Assembly: GCA_015064095.1 (NCBI GenBank)
Contig: SVSW01000011.1
Location: 1 to 39,345, forward strand
DNA from: Oscillospiraceae bacterium
GTDB lineage: Bacteria; Bacillota; Clostridia; Oscillospirales; CAG-272
DNA length: 39,345 nt
Reading direction: 5' to 3'
The position numbers were made by a program, and so were the translations under genes. Positions 25,118 to 32,107 of the stretch are shown here, piece after piece (position 1 is the first letter of the stretch; the number at the start of each line of letters is the position of its first letter). The notes under the pieces are model-generated. The model saw only the letters and a list, made by a program, of their open reading frames with translations, was not told the DNA's origin and searched no databases.

Positions 25118-26375
25118 ATTCTTTTTCGTCATCGTCGAGCTTTTCGCCAACGGTGACTTTAACCGCAAAAACGCGATGCGAGTCCGCTTTTGTCACGCGG
25201 AAATTCAGATGTTCAAAATCGAAATGATCGCCCTTTACGGGTATTTTTTCAAGCTGCTCCATTATCCATCCGCCAAGCGAGATGCTGTCGGAATCGGAAT
25301 CTATATCAAAGCGGTCGCAGAAATCCTCAAAATTGACCGCACAGTCAACAATGAAAGCATCGTCCGCTATCTGCTTATATTCCTCAACGACCTCATCATG
25401 CTCGTCCCAAATATCGCCGACGAGCTCCTCGAGTATATCCTCCATCGTGACGATACCGAGCGTGCCGCCGTATTCATCGACAACGACCGCGATATGCGAT
25501 TTGTTCTTTTGAAGCAGCTTCAAAAGATCGAGTATCTTCTCGGATTTATGTATGAACACAGGCTCCGACATGATATCCTTCAAGCTCTTGCCGGTGATAC
25601 CGCCGCCGACGTAAAAATCCTTTTGGTGGATAACACCCACGATATCGTCAATATCCTCGCCGTAAACGAGCAAGCGAGAAAATCTCGTTTTTGAGAAGAC
25701 CTCTGCGATCTCCTCCTTTGATGCATCGCTCGATATAGCCTCAAGCTCAACGCGGTGAGTAAGAATATCCTCTGCCTTGCGGTCCGTGAACTCGATCGCA
25801 TTGCGCAAAAGATCGCCTTCGTCATCATCGATGCTTCCCTCCTGCTGGACCTCCTCAACAAACATGAGAAGCTCCTCCTGGGACATCTTTTCCTCCTCCT
25901 TCGTGCGGAAGACAAGAGACAGAATCTTTTTCCAGCCTGCAAAAACCAGATTGAACGGCATAAGTATCCAACCGATAAATCTGATTATCGGGGCTGAAAA
26001 CATTGCAAACGCATCGGGAAAATCCTTTGCAAGATTTTTCGGGGTTATCTCCCCGAAAATAAGCACCGTAACCGTACACACTGCCGTTGAAACAAGCGAT
26101 GCAACATCTTGGTTGGAAATAAGCTGCAAGAAAAGCAACGTGCCCAGCGATGAAAACAGTATGTTAACTATATTGTTTCCTATAAGTATCGTTGAAATCA
26201 GTCTGTCATATCTGTCGGAAAGCTTCAAAACAAGCGCCGCACGCTTGTTGCCGTTTTCAACCATTGTTTTCAGCTTGGTTTTGTTTATCGACAAAAATGC
26301 CGTCTCGGTTGCCGAAAAGTACGCGGATAAAAGTACACACACGCACATTGTAATTATTTGAGGTAAATATTGCAT
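25116..26375 (-). CDS. CorC/HlyC family transporter (DUF21-CBS-CorC_HlyC)
   Basis: 419 residues. The N-terminal DUF21/CNNM-type membrane domain (about 1-140) shows FSATETAFLSINKTKLK, IGNNIVNILFSS and FGEITPKNLAKDFPD. A CBS pair follows (DILTHRVELEAIS to about residue 305, with HIAVVVDEYGGTLGIVTMED), then the C-terminal CorC_HlyC domain. Characterised relatives (CorC, MpfA, CNNM) are linked to Mg2+ export or tolerance, using Na+ and sensing Mg-ATP through CBS. The ATG is preceded by AAGGAG, 14 nt away. No convincing promoter lies within 50 bases upstream. The nearest one (26553-26581) first reads a short acidic ORF and a terminator, so expression is probably governed by attenuation. Confidence 0.93.
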   Translation of the reverse strand: MQYLPQIITMCVCVLLSAYFSATETAFLSINKTKLKTMVENGNKRAALVLKLSDRYDRLISTILIGNNIVNILFSSLGTLLFLQLISNQDVASLVSTAVCTVTVLIFGEITPKNLAKDFPDAFAMFSAPIIRFIGWILMPFNLVFAGWKKILSLVFRTKEEEKMSQEELLMFVEEVQQEGSIDDDEGDLLRNAIEFTDRKAEDILTHRVELEAISSDASKEEIAEVFSKTRFSRLLVYGEDIDDIVGVIHQKDFYVGGGITGKSLKDIMSEPVFIHKSEKILDLLKLLQKNKSHIAVVVDEYGGTLGIVTMEDILEELVGDIWDEHDEVVEEYKQIADDAFIVDCAVNFEDFCDRFDIDSDSDSISLGGWIMEQLEKIPVKGDHFDFEHLNFRVTKADSHRVFAVKVTVGEKLDDDEKE

Positions 26376-26423
26376 AAAAAGATTTAAAACTCCTTGATCT
26401 TATATCAAAAATTAATACAACGC

Positions 26424-26464
26424 AAAAAAGCATAGCACACCCACTTGGTGAAACTATGCCGTCA
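26424..26464 (-). terminator. Leader terminator upstream of the CorC-like gene (candidate attenuator)
   Basis: Minus strand hairpin GCATAG...CTATGC (outer arms 26454-26459 and 26430-26435) with an inner CACC/GGTG pairing, followed by six T (26424-26429). The stop codon of the leader ORF (26462-26464) lies 3 nt before the stem, so a ribosome at the stop would cover the 5' arm. The corC-like ATG is 48 bases beyond. Confidence 0.8.
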
Positions 26465-26518
26465 TTCGATCTTTTTAACAGTGTTAGCGTTATCCTCGTC
26501 GCTACTGTCGCCGTCCAT
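26462..26518 (-). CDS. Candidate 18-residue acidic leader peptide upstream of the CorC-like gene
   Basis: The ATG at 26518..26516 opens MDGDSSDEDNANTVKKIE and ends at TGA. Five Asp/Glu fall within residues 2-9. GGAGGG (26531-26536) is 12 nt upstream, longer than ideal. It lies between a clear promoter and a terminator, so it is certainly inside a short transcript if the promoter works. Known biology: acidic N-terminal stretches can destabilise translating ribosomes, more so at low Mg2+, as in the E. coli mgtA leader. That this ORF does so is inference. It could also be a noncoding RNA with a chance ORF. Confidence 0.5.
   Translation of the reverse strand: MDGDSSDEDNANTVKKIE
26478..26508 (-). 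other. Hairpin inside the leader ORF
   Basis: Minus strand ACAGT-AGCG (26500-26508) can pair with CGCT-(AAC)-ACTGT (26478-26489): 5 and 4 base pairs with a 3-nt bulge and a 10-nt loop. It would be opened by a ribosome translating the leader. I found no clear competing pairing with the terminator arms, so it may act as a pause or stability element instead of an antiterminator. Confidence 0.5.
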
Positions 26519-26552
26519 TACGATGTTTTTCCCTCCATCAAATATTTCCCCC

Positions 26553-26581
26553 ATTATAGCAAACTTCGTGTCATTAGTCAA
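26553..26581 (-). promoter_or_regulatory. Sigma-A-type promoter of the leader/CorC-like unit
   Basis: Minus strand TTGACT (26576-26581), 17-nt spacer, TATAAT (26553-26558), with TG one base before the -10. Transcription would start near 26546, giving a terminated RNA of about 120 nt or a read-through mRNA with a leader of about 170 nt. Confidence 0.8.
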
Positions 26582-26631
26582 GCAAAAGTGGGATTATTGG
26601 TAAAAGTTAATAAATTGTTTACAATTAACAA

Positions 26632-26651
26632 AAGCACCCGTTAGGGTGCTT
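26632..26651 (-). terminator. Terminator of tRNA-Thr
   Basis: Minus strand AGCACCC, TAAC loop, GGGTGCT, then TTTTGTTAATTG. It begins 3 bases after the encoded CCA end of the tRNA. Confidence 0.8.
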
Positions 26652-26653
26652 TT

Positions 26654-26728
26654 TGGAGCTGGTGAAGGGATTTGAACCCTTGACCTGCTGATTACGAATC
26701 AGCTGCACTACCCCTGTGCTACACCAGC
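26654..26728 (-). tRNA. tRNA-Thr (anticodon CGU)
   Basis: Full cloverleaf on the minus strand. Acceptor GCTGGTG/CACCAGC (26722-26728 and 26658-26664), discriminator T, encoded CCA (26654-26656). The anticodon stem GCTGA/TCAGC encloses the loop TTCGTAA with anticodon CGT at positions 34-36, which reads ACG (Thr). The T-arm is GGGTTCAAATCCC. Confidence 0.95.
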
Positions 26729-26747
26729 AATTATTTCGAACATTAGG

Positions 26748-26776
26748 ATTATACCATATTGTTTCTCTTTTTTCAA
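26748..26776 (-). promoter_or_regulatory. Promoter of tRNA-Thr
   Basis: Minus strand TTGAAA (26771-26776), 17-nt spacer, TATAAT (26748-26753), with TATGG as an extended -10. The start site would be about 13 bases before the tRNA 5' end. Confidence 0.85.
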
Positions 26777-26805
26777 GCCCTTTTTGCAAAATTTTTTGAC
26801 ACGCC

Positions 26806-26834
26806 TTGATTTTATTGTATTTTCATGTTAAAAT
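26806..26834 (+). promoter_or_regulatory. Promoter of rsmA
   Basis: TTGATT (26806-26811), 17-nt spacer, TAAAAT (26829-26834) with TG before the -10. An overlapping alternative is TTGACA (26796-26801), 16 nt, TATTTT. Leader about 24 nt. Confidence 0.65.
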
Positions 26835-26864
26835 TAACTGATAATTACATTTTTGGAGATAAAT

Positions 26865-27725
26865 ATGGATCTTTGCAATATAAAAACCGTTCGCGACATA
26901 ATGTCGATATTCCACCTGACGGCGAAAAAGGAGTACGGTCAGAATTTTCTCACCGACCCCTCGGTCGTTGCCGACATTGCCGACAGCGCATACGGCGCCG
27001 ATACCGTGCTTGAGATCGGTCCCGGTCTCGGCGTGCTCACACGCGAGCTTTCGGCGCGCTACAAGACCGTTAAGGCACTTGAGATCGACGAAAAGCTTTT
27101 GCCTGCGCTGAAATATACGCTGAATGATTGCAAAAACGTGACCGTTATAAACGGCGATGTGATGAAAGAGGATCTTGCTGCCCTGCTCGCAGACGATTTT
27201 GCGAACGGCAAGGTTTCCGTTTGCGCGAACCTCCCTTATTATATAACCTCTCCGATACTTATGAAGCTGCTTGAATCCGAGCTGCCGTTTGACAGTATCA
27301 CCGTAATGGTTCAAAAGGAGGTCGCAGAGCGTCTCGCCGCCGGCGCCGGCGAAAAAGACTGCGGCGCTATCACCGTTGCCGTTGCATACCGCGGTGAGGC
27401 TGAAATGCTCTTTACCGTCCCCTCCGACCGATTTTTCCCCGCCCCCAAGGTCGATTCCGCGGTCGTTCGCATAAAGCTCTACCGCGAAAAGCCCGTTGTG
27501 CCGCGTGACGAGGAAACCTTCTTCGCCACCGTGCGCGCTTCGTTCTTGCAACGCAGAAAAACGCTCGTCAACTCTCTTTCAACGGGATTTTCGCAGATCC
27601 CAAAGGAAAAATTTGCCGAATTCATCGAACAGCTCGGGCTTCGCCCCGACATTCGGGGAGAGCGCTTGACAGTTGCGGAATTTGCCGCACTTTCCGACTT
27701 GATCTATGCCGAAAAAGCAAAATAA
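26865..27725 (+). CDS. rsmA: 16S rRNA (adenine1518/1519-N6)-dimethyltransferase RsmA (KsgA)
   Basis: 286 residues. KEYGQNFLTD (22-31) is the N-terminal hallmark, LEIGPGLG (49-56) the SAM motif I, ALEID the motif II acidic loop and ANLPYYITSP (121-130) the catalytic NLPY motif IV. The C-terminal helical domain ends in the usual LTVAEFAALS. It dimethylates two adenines in helix 45 of 16S rRNA as a late 30S assembly checkpoint. The ATG at 26865 has GGAG 6 nt upstream; a TTG four codons earlier overlaps it. Single-gene unit. Confidence 0.97.
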   Translation: MDLCNIKTVRDIMSIFHLTAKKEYGQNFLTDPSVVADIADSAYGADTVLEIGPGLGVLTRELSARYKTVKALEIDEKLLPALKYTLNDCKNVTVINGDVMKEDLAALLADDFANGKVSVCANLPYYITSPILMKLLESELPFDSITVMVQKEVAERLAAGAGEKDCGAITVAVAYRGEAEMLFTVPSDRFFPAPKVDSAVVRIKLYREKPVVPRDEETFFATVRASFLQRRKTLVNSLSTGFSQIPKEKFAEFIEQLGLRPDIRGERLTVAEFAALSDLIYAEKAK

Positions 27726-27757
27726 ACTTTATTAACTGCGCGCTTGTTTATTTATAC

Positions 27758-27795
27758 AAGAACACGGAAGGCTATGCCTTCCGTGTTCTTTTTAT
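27758..27795. terminator. Bidirectional terminator between rsmA and the lipoprotein gene
   Basis: A 15-bp perfect stem AAGAACACGGAAGGC / GCCTTCCGTGTTCTT (27758-27772 and 27776-27790) with a TAT loop, followed by T on the plus strand and overlapping the 3' end of the opposite gene. Confidence 0.88.
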
Positions 27796-29315
27796 TCCGC
27801 TGTGGCAGGCGGTGTTGCGGTGAGGTGAGTGGAGTTGACATAGGCAACTCCGCCATCATACTCAATGCCGACCCAGGTGCTGTTCTTTATGGTAAAAAGC
27901 ACCGTTACCTGATCGCCGACCGAGAGTGTCGCTCCTGTCTTGTTATCATCGCTGTCCGCATTGGGTGATGTGCGGATATTAACGCTTCCTGTCGCCCACA
28001 TCGTACTGTTGACTGCCGGCTCAAGACCGAGCTTTTCATAATAATAAGGCGTTCCCATAAATGCCTCGGGCGCAAACTCTGTGCCGCCGAAGGTGACCGA
28101 CGTCAAAAGCTCGCAATCGGCAAATGCGTGGTCTGCCATGCTCTCAACCGTCGCAGGGATCGCAACGGAGGCAAGAGCATCGCAATCCGAAAATGCGCGG
28201 TAAGGTATGTTCTTTATACCCACGCCGATCGTAAGCGACGTAAGCGAGGTGCAGCCGTCAAACACCCATTCATCGATAAATGTAACGGTGTCGGGGATCA
28301 CCAAGGTTTCAAGTGAGCTGCAGCCTGCAAATGCCATCATTCCAATGCTTTTGAGGGACGAGCCGAACTTGATGCTTTTAAGCGATCTGCATGTATCGAA
28401 AGCCGAGCCGCCGATCGCCTCTACGCTGTTCGGAATGGTTATCTCGGAAAGCGAGTGACACGACATAAACGTCGCACCGCCGATCCTTTCAAGGCCTTCG
28501 GGAAGCACTATGCCGTCAAGCGAGGAGCAGCTCGAAAATGCACTGTCGCCAAGATACGTAAGACCCTTACCAAAGGTCACCTTCTCGAGCTTTTTGCACT
28601 CCGCAAAAGCCCCGTTGCCGATCGTTTTGATGCTGTCGGGCAATACCAGCTCTTTTAAGGTTGGATTTTCCCAAAATGCGTAAAGCCCTATCTCGCTTAC
28701 GGGAAAGCCCTTTATATCCGCAGGAATTGTCAGCTTTTCGGCAAATCCCGTGTATTTATCAATTATATACGTTCCGTCCTCTTTGAGGGTTATATCAAGA
28801 GGAGTGGCTGTGACCGTGCACGTCGTGCTCTTTCCGTCGGACGCCGTGGCGGTTATTTTTGCTTCACCCGCACCGACGGCAACGACAAATCCGTTTTGGG
28901 CAACCAAAATTGCCTTTTCGTTATCGCTTGTCCAGCGCACGGGTCTGTCGGAATTTATTATATAGGTGTCGTTCAGCGTAAGATTTAACTTATCAACGCT
29001 GAGCACGGGCGCTTCCGTCGAATTATCCTCAAGATCGCCTCGAACATAACCGGCATCGATCACAGTACCGTCGGTCATCGTGATCATGAGATGCCCATTC
29101 GGCGCGATCTCGGTCTTTTTAATACCAAGTCCCGTTTCACCCTGATTTCCGATCTCGCCTTTATCGCCCGAATCGCCTTTGAGAGACTCAAGCCATTCCT
29201 CCTCCGTTCCGACAAAGCCGTTTTCAACGGCAATATCGTATGCGGATTTTCCTGCACAGGCGCAAAGCAGAAGGCACACAATGATCGCGAACACGGTAAT
29301 TATAATTTTTCTCAT
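27792..29315 (-). CDS. BspA-like leucine-rich-repeat lipoprotein with collagen-like, Ig-like and SH3 segments
   Basis: 507 residues. A lipoprotein signal peptide with LLLCAC (likely lipidated Cys20) is followed by a WLESLKG linker and five Gly-X-Y triplets (47-62, GDSGDKGEIGNQGETG). A BIG_2-like Ig domain lies at about 105-170 (VRWTSDNEKAILVAQNG, GEAKITATASDG). Nine 23-residue LRR_5/BspA repeats follow (about 209-415, pattern IGxxAFxxCxSLxxIxIPxxVxx), and a bacterial SH3 domain (about 440-500, GSVNIRTSPN). It is a cell-surface adhesion or wall-binding protein; the ligand is unknown. GGAG lies 6 nt before the ATG at 29315. It is expressed alone from the promoter at 29344-29372. Confidence 0.9.
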   Translation of the reverse strand: MRKIIITVFAIIVCLLLCACAGKSAYDIAVENGFVGTEEEWLESLKGDSGDKGEIGNQGETGLGIKKTEIAPNGHLMITMTDGTVIDAGYVRGDLEDNSTEAPVLSVDKLNLTLNDTYIINSDRPVRWTSDNEKAILVAQNGFVVAVGAGEAKITATASDGKSTTCTVTATPLDITLKEDGTYIIDKYTGFAEKLTIPADIKGFPVSEIGLYAFWENPTLKELVLPDSIKTIGNGAFAECKKLEKVTFGKGLTYLGDSAFSSCSSLDGIVLPEGLERIGGATFMSCHSLSEITIPNSVEAIGGSAFDTCRSLKSIKFGSSLKSIGMMAFAGCSSLETLVIPDTVTFIDEWVFDGCTSLTSLTIGVGIKNIPYRAFSDCDALASVAIPATVESMADHAFADCELLTSVTFGGTEFAPEAFMGTPYYYEKLGLEPAVNSTMWATGSVNIRTSPNADSDDNKTGATLSVGDQVTVLFTIKNSTWVGIEYDGGVAYVNSTHLTATPPATAE

Positions 29316-29343
29316 GTTTGTCTCCTCATAACTTACTTCTATT

Positions 29344-29372
29344 ATGATACCATATTTAAGCTCTTTTGTAAA
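29344..29372 (-). promoter_or_regulatory. Promoter of the BspA-like lipoprotein gene
   Basis: Minus strand TTTACA (29367-29372), 17-nt spacer, TATCAT (29344-29349), with TATGG as an extended -10. Its -35 is only 10 bp from that of the divergent manA promoter. Confidence 0.75.
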
Positions 29373-29382
29373 CACGAAAATA

Positions 29383-29411
29383 TTGACTTTACTCACAAAT
29401 TATGATACAAT
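29383..29411 (+). promoter_or_regulatory. Promoter of manA
   Basis: TTGACT (29383-29388), 17-nt spacer, TACAAT (29406-29411), with TATGA as an extended -10. It overlaps the ATG at 29402, which argues that translation starts downstream. Confidence 0.75.
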
Positions 29412-29437
29412 CTAAAAAAATCGGGAGGCCTTGCCGC

Positions 29438-30187
29438 GTGGAAAGATTATATCCTATAAAAATAAAATACGGCGTATCGCGCGCACCGTGGGGCGAGGCC
29501 CGTTACACCGAGATCGGTGAGGACTTTCCCCTTCTTATAAAATTCATAGATGCAAAGGAAAAGCTCTCCGTTCAGGTCCACCCCGAGGGCAAGACGGAGA
29601 TGTGGTATGTCATCAAAGCCGAGGAAGGCGCAGAGCTGATACTTGGGCTTGCCGACGGTGTTACAAAAGATGAATTTAAAAAAGCCGTGGAAAGCGGAGA
29701 TCCCATGCCGCTTTTAAATCGGATCAAAGTGCATTCGGGAGAAACTTATTTTATCCCCGCAGGGCTCGTACACGCCATCGGCGGCGGTATACTTGTCGCC
29801 GAGATACAGCAAAATCTCGATATAACATACAGGCTTTATGACTACGGACGAGGACGCGAGCTGCACACGGAAAAAGCGTTTTGCGCCATGCGCGAGTTTT
29901 CGGAAAAAGACATTGAAGATATGCAATTTTCGCGCGGCAAAACGGACCCCGAATGTACCGTAAACTGCGAATATTTTTCGGTTTTTAAAATCGATCTCAA
30001 CGGTGAGCGTAAATTCTGCCCTGAAAGCACCTTTCATTCCCTGCTCTGCATTCAAGGCAGCGCAGATATCGTCTGCAACAATGAAAAATACCCGCTTACC
30101 GCAGGCGATTGCTATATTTTGCCGCAAGGCGTAGACGAATATACGCTTTTCGGGGCGGCGCAGATCTTGCTGAGCAAAATTTATTAA
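29438..30187 (+). CDS. manA: Class I mannose-6-phosphate isomerase, short form
   Basis: 249 residues. Cupin metal ligands can be read: Q46 and H48 in SVQVHPE, E54 in TEMWYVI and H112 in PAGLVHAIGGG, followed by LVAEIQQNLDITYRLYDYGR, the family signature. It interconverts mannose-6-phosphate and fructose-6-phosphate. Common Firmicutes ManA has about 315 residues; here the N-terminal region before FPLLIKF and the loop after VHP are shorter, so the active site is kept on a trimmed scaffold. I choose the GTG at 29438, with GGGAGG 9 nt upstream, because the first ATG (29402) lies in the promoter -10. Confidence 0.88.
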   Translation: MERLYPIKIKYGVSRAPWGEARYTEIGEDFPLLIKFIDAKEKLSVQVHPEGKTEMWYVIKAEEGAELILGLADGVTKDEFKKAVESGDPMPLLNRIKVHSGETYFIPAGLVHAIGGGILVAEIQQNLDITYRLYDYGRGRELHTEKAFCAMREFSEKDIEDMQFSRGKTDPECTVNCEYFSVFKIDLNGERKFCPESTFHSLLCIQGSADIVCNNEKYPLTAGDCYILPQGVDEYTLFGAAQILLSKIY

Positions 30188-30245
30188 GCGCAATATACAA
30201 TTTGCAAAGCGAATTGATTCCACGCAAAGCCCTTCGGTCTTAAAT

Positions 30246-30286
30246 AAAAACAACCTAAATCGAAAAACTCGATTTAGGTTGTTTTT
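30246..30286. terminator. Terminator shared by manA and tRNA-Lys
   Basis: A 17-bp stem AAAAACAACCTAAATCG / CGATTTAGGTTGTTTTT (30246-30262 and 30270-30286) with a 7-nt AAAAACT loop. T tracts on both strands make it bidirectional; on the minus strand it begins at the CCA end of tRNA-Lys. Confidence 0.85.
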
Positions 30287-30361
30287 GGTGACCCACCGGG
30301 GAATCGAACCCCGGACACCTTGATTAAAAGTCAAGTGCTCTACCGCCTGAGCTAGTGGATC
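30286..30361 (-). tRNA. tRNA-Lys (anticodon UUU)
   Basis: Minus strand cloverleaf. Acceptor GATCCAC/GTGGGTC with a T-G pair, discriminator A, encoded CCA (30286-30288). The anticodon stem CTTGA/TCAAG has loop CTTTTAA, anticodon TTT (Lys, AAA/AAG). T-arm GGGGTTCGATTCCCC. Confidence 0.96.
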
Positions 30362-30388
30362 GTGTCGCGCGACTTCGCGGACTTATAT

Positions 30389-30417
30389 ATAATACCATAT
30401 TCGGGCATTTTTGTCAA
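30389..30417 (-). promoter_or_regulatory. Promoter of tRNA-Lys
   Basis: Minus strand TTGACA (30412-30417), 17-nt spacer, TATTAT (30389-30394), with TATGG as an extended -10. A GC-rich stretch (CGCGAAGTCGCGCG) lies between it and the tRNA and can fold into a small 5' hairpin. Confidence 0.85.
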
Positions 30418-30480
30418 GTTTTTTGTGTTCTGCGTTTTGCACAAAAACTATCGTCGCGCGCATATATAATTTGTTTATTA

Positions 30481-30996
30481 TTACAGCTTCTTGAGCCTGT
30501 CGGAGAGCTTTGAGATCTCAGTTGGGTTTATTTCAGGCAAAATTCGGACCATACTCTCGTCATCGGAGTCGCCGTTATTGATAATTTCGTTTCTCATTGA
30601 GCGCACAATGGCTCGCATAAGAAAATTTTTCTGCCGATCCGGCTTCAGCTCGCCACCGAAATACGAAATATCGACTGCCGCCATGCGAAGACGCGGCGGA
30701 AACGTGTCCTCGATGTATTCATCGACGCGATCGGCAAAGGCGGCACAGATATAGCCCGCAAAATGCTTGCTTTCAAGCTCCGATGCCTTTTCCTTTATGA
30801 ATTTAACGACCGCTTTTTCGGGTTTTCCGTAATATATCGACGTTCCGACAACGACGGTGTCATACTCGCCGAGCTTCGGCGTGCTGACAGAAAGATCGCA
30901 GACCGTCACGTCGCGATCGCCAAGCGCAAGACGCAGCATCTCCGCGCACTCTGCCGTTACTCCGACCCTGCCCGCATATGCTATAAGTATTTTCAT
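30481..30996 (-). CDS. Flavodoxin domain protein
   Basis: 171 residues with a flavodoxin fold: MKILIAYAGRVGVTAECAEML at the N-terminus is the FMN phosphate loop region, VVVGTSIYYGKPEKAV the second FMN loop, and YICAAFAD follows. It resembles the flavodoxin-like proteins grouped with HemG/protoporphyrinogen oxidase domains, but it is probably a general electron carrier or a small reductase in an anaerobe. ATG with CGGAGAG upstream. Single-gene unit with its own promoter. Confidence 0.82.
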   Translation of the reverse strand: MKILIAYAGRVGVTAECAEMLRLALGDRDVTVCDLSVSTPKLGEYDTVVVGTSIYYGKPEKAVVKFIKEKASELESKHFAGYICAAFADRVDEYIEDTFPPRLRMAAVDISYFGGELKPDRQKNFLMRAIVRSMRNEIINNGDSDDESMVRILPEINPTEISKLSDRLKKL

Positions 30997-31026
30997 TTTC
31001 TCTCCGTTCTATTTGTTCTTTATTTA

Positions 31027-31055
31027 ATTATAGCACACTTTTTTATCATAATCAA
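31027..31055 (-). promoter_or_regulatory. Promoter of the flavodoxin gene
   Basis: Minus strand TTGATT (31050-31055), 17-nt spacer, TATAAT (31027-31032), with TGTGC as an extended -10. The -35 is two bases from the ilvE terminator stem. Confidence 0.82.
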
Positions 31056-31056
31056 C

Positions 31057-31083
31057 AAAAAGGTCGGCGTTGCCGACCTTTTT
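31057..31083 (-). terminator. Terminator of ilvE
   Basis: A 12-bp stem AAAAAGGTCGGC / GCCGACCTTTTT (31057-31068 and 31072-31083) with a GTT loop, directly after the ilvE stop. Confidence 0.88.
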
Positions 31084-31084
31084 A

Positions 31085-32107
31085 TTAAATTTCAACGATC
31101 CAGCCCTCGGGAGCGGGAATTCTGCCCATCTGGATTCCTGTGAGAGTTTCGTAAAGCTTCTTGGTCACAGGGCCCATCTCGGTCATACCTGCGGGGAACG
31201 CGATCTCTCGTCCGTGATCAACGATCTTGCCAACGGGCGAGATAACTGCTGCCGTTCCGCAAAGTCCGCACTCGGTGAAGCTGTCAAGCTCATCTTTGCT
31301 GATAACTCTCTCCTCGGCATTAAGTCCGAGATAATCACGCGCAACGACCATGAGCGACCGACGGGTGATCGACGGCAATATGCTATCCGACTTGGGTGTA
31401 ACGACGCCTCCGTCCTTGGTGACGAAAATGACGTTTGCACCGCCGGTCTCCTCTATCGTCGTATGTGTTGCGGCATCGAGATATATATTCTCGTCATAGC
31501 CTTGCTCGTGGGCATCTACTATATTATAAAGGCTCATAGCATAGTTAAGTCCTGCTTTAATATGACCCGTTCCGTGCGGCGCTGCACGGTCAAGATCGGA
31601 AAGTCTGACCGTCAGGGGTCTGACACCGCCCTTAAAGTAAGGGCCGACGGGTGTAACGAGTATTCTGAACTGATACTCGGTTGCGGGCTTGACGCCGATA
31701 ACGGCGTTCGTGCCCATCATATAGGGTCTTATGTAGAGCGTTGCGCCCGAACCGAACGGCGGAACATACGCTGCGTTGGCGGCAACGACCTTTTTTACTG
31801 CCTCAATGAATTTCTCTTTCGGATAGACGGGCATTTTAAGGCGCTTTGCCGAAGCTTCCATACGCTCTGCGTTGAGATCGGGACGGAATGTGACTATTCT
31901 GCCGTCCTCCGTGGTATATGCCTTAAGTCCCTCAAAGCATGTCTGCGCATATTGAAAAACGCAGGCGCACTCATTGAGCGTGATCGAGTGATCGGGGGTC
32001 AGTGTTCCCTCGTCCCATTTTCCGTCCTTATAATTTGAAACGAAGCTGAAATCGGTCTGCATATATCCGAAGCCGAGTGAGCCCCATTCAATATTCTTCT
32101 TTTCCAT
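31085..32107 (-). CDS. ilvE: Branched-chain amino acid aminotransferase
   Basis: 340 residues, the long (class IV, group II) form. The PLP-binding Lys is K184 in TGHIKAGLNYA; other family marks are FQYAQTCFEGLKAY, YIRPYMMGT and TIEETGGANVIFV, with ITRRSLM after SDSILPS for the phosphate. It transfers amino groups between Leu/Ile/Val and 2-oxoglutarate. It would link the VOR-type oxidoreductase to amino acid fermentation or synthesis of branched acyl-CoA; that link is inference. GGAGG is 5 nt before the ATG. Single-gene unit. Confidence 0.95.
   Translation of the reverse strand: MEKKNIEWGSLGFGYMQTDFSFVSNYKDGKWDEGTLTPDHSITLNECACVFQYAQTCFEGLKAYTTEDGRIVTFRPDLNAERMEASAKRLKMPVYPKEKFIEAVKKVVAANAAYVPPFGSGATLYIRPYMMGTNAVIGVKPATEYQFRILVTPVGPYFKGGVRPLTVRLSDLDRAAPHGTGHIKAGLNYAMSLYNIVDAHEQGYDENIYLDAATHTTIEETGGANVIFVTKDGGVVTPKSDSILPSITRRSLMVVARDYLGLNAEERVISKDELDSFTECGLCGTAAVISPVGKIVDHGREIAFPAGMTEMGPVTKKLYETLTGIQMGRIPAPEGWIVEI

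Noticed and set aside
26399..26404. TATAAG with upstream TTGCGT as a separate promoter for the CorC-like gene
   Set aside because: Spacing is only 15 nt and the start site would fall in the AAGGAG ribosome site, so the mRNA could not be well translated.
26613..26626. Palindrome AATTGT-TT-ACAATT as an operator
   Set aside because: It lies in very AT-rich sequence just after the tRNA-Thr terminator and over 30 bp from the nearest -35 box; chance is likely.
26456..26644. Plus-strand 62-codon ORF with a hydrophobic start (MPSFDLFNSVSVILVATVAV)
   Set aside because: It is antisense to the leader ORF and terminator, has no ribosome site or promoter, and its end runs through the tRNA terminator.
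31070..32038. Plus-strand ORF of 322 codons opposite ilvE
   Set aside because: ilvE is complete with its PLP lysine and promoter; the antisense frame has Cys/Arg-rich shadow composition and starts in a terminator.
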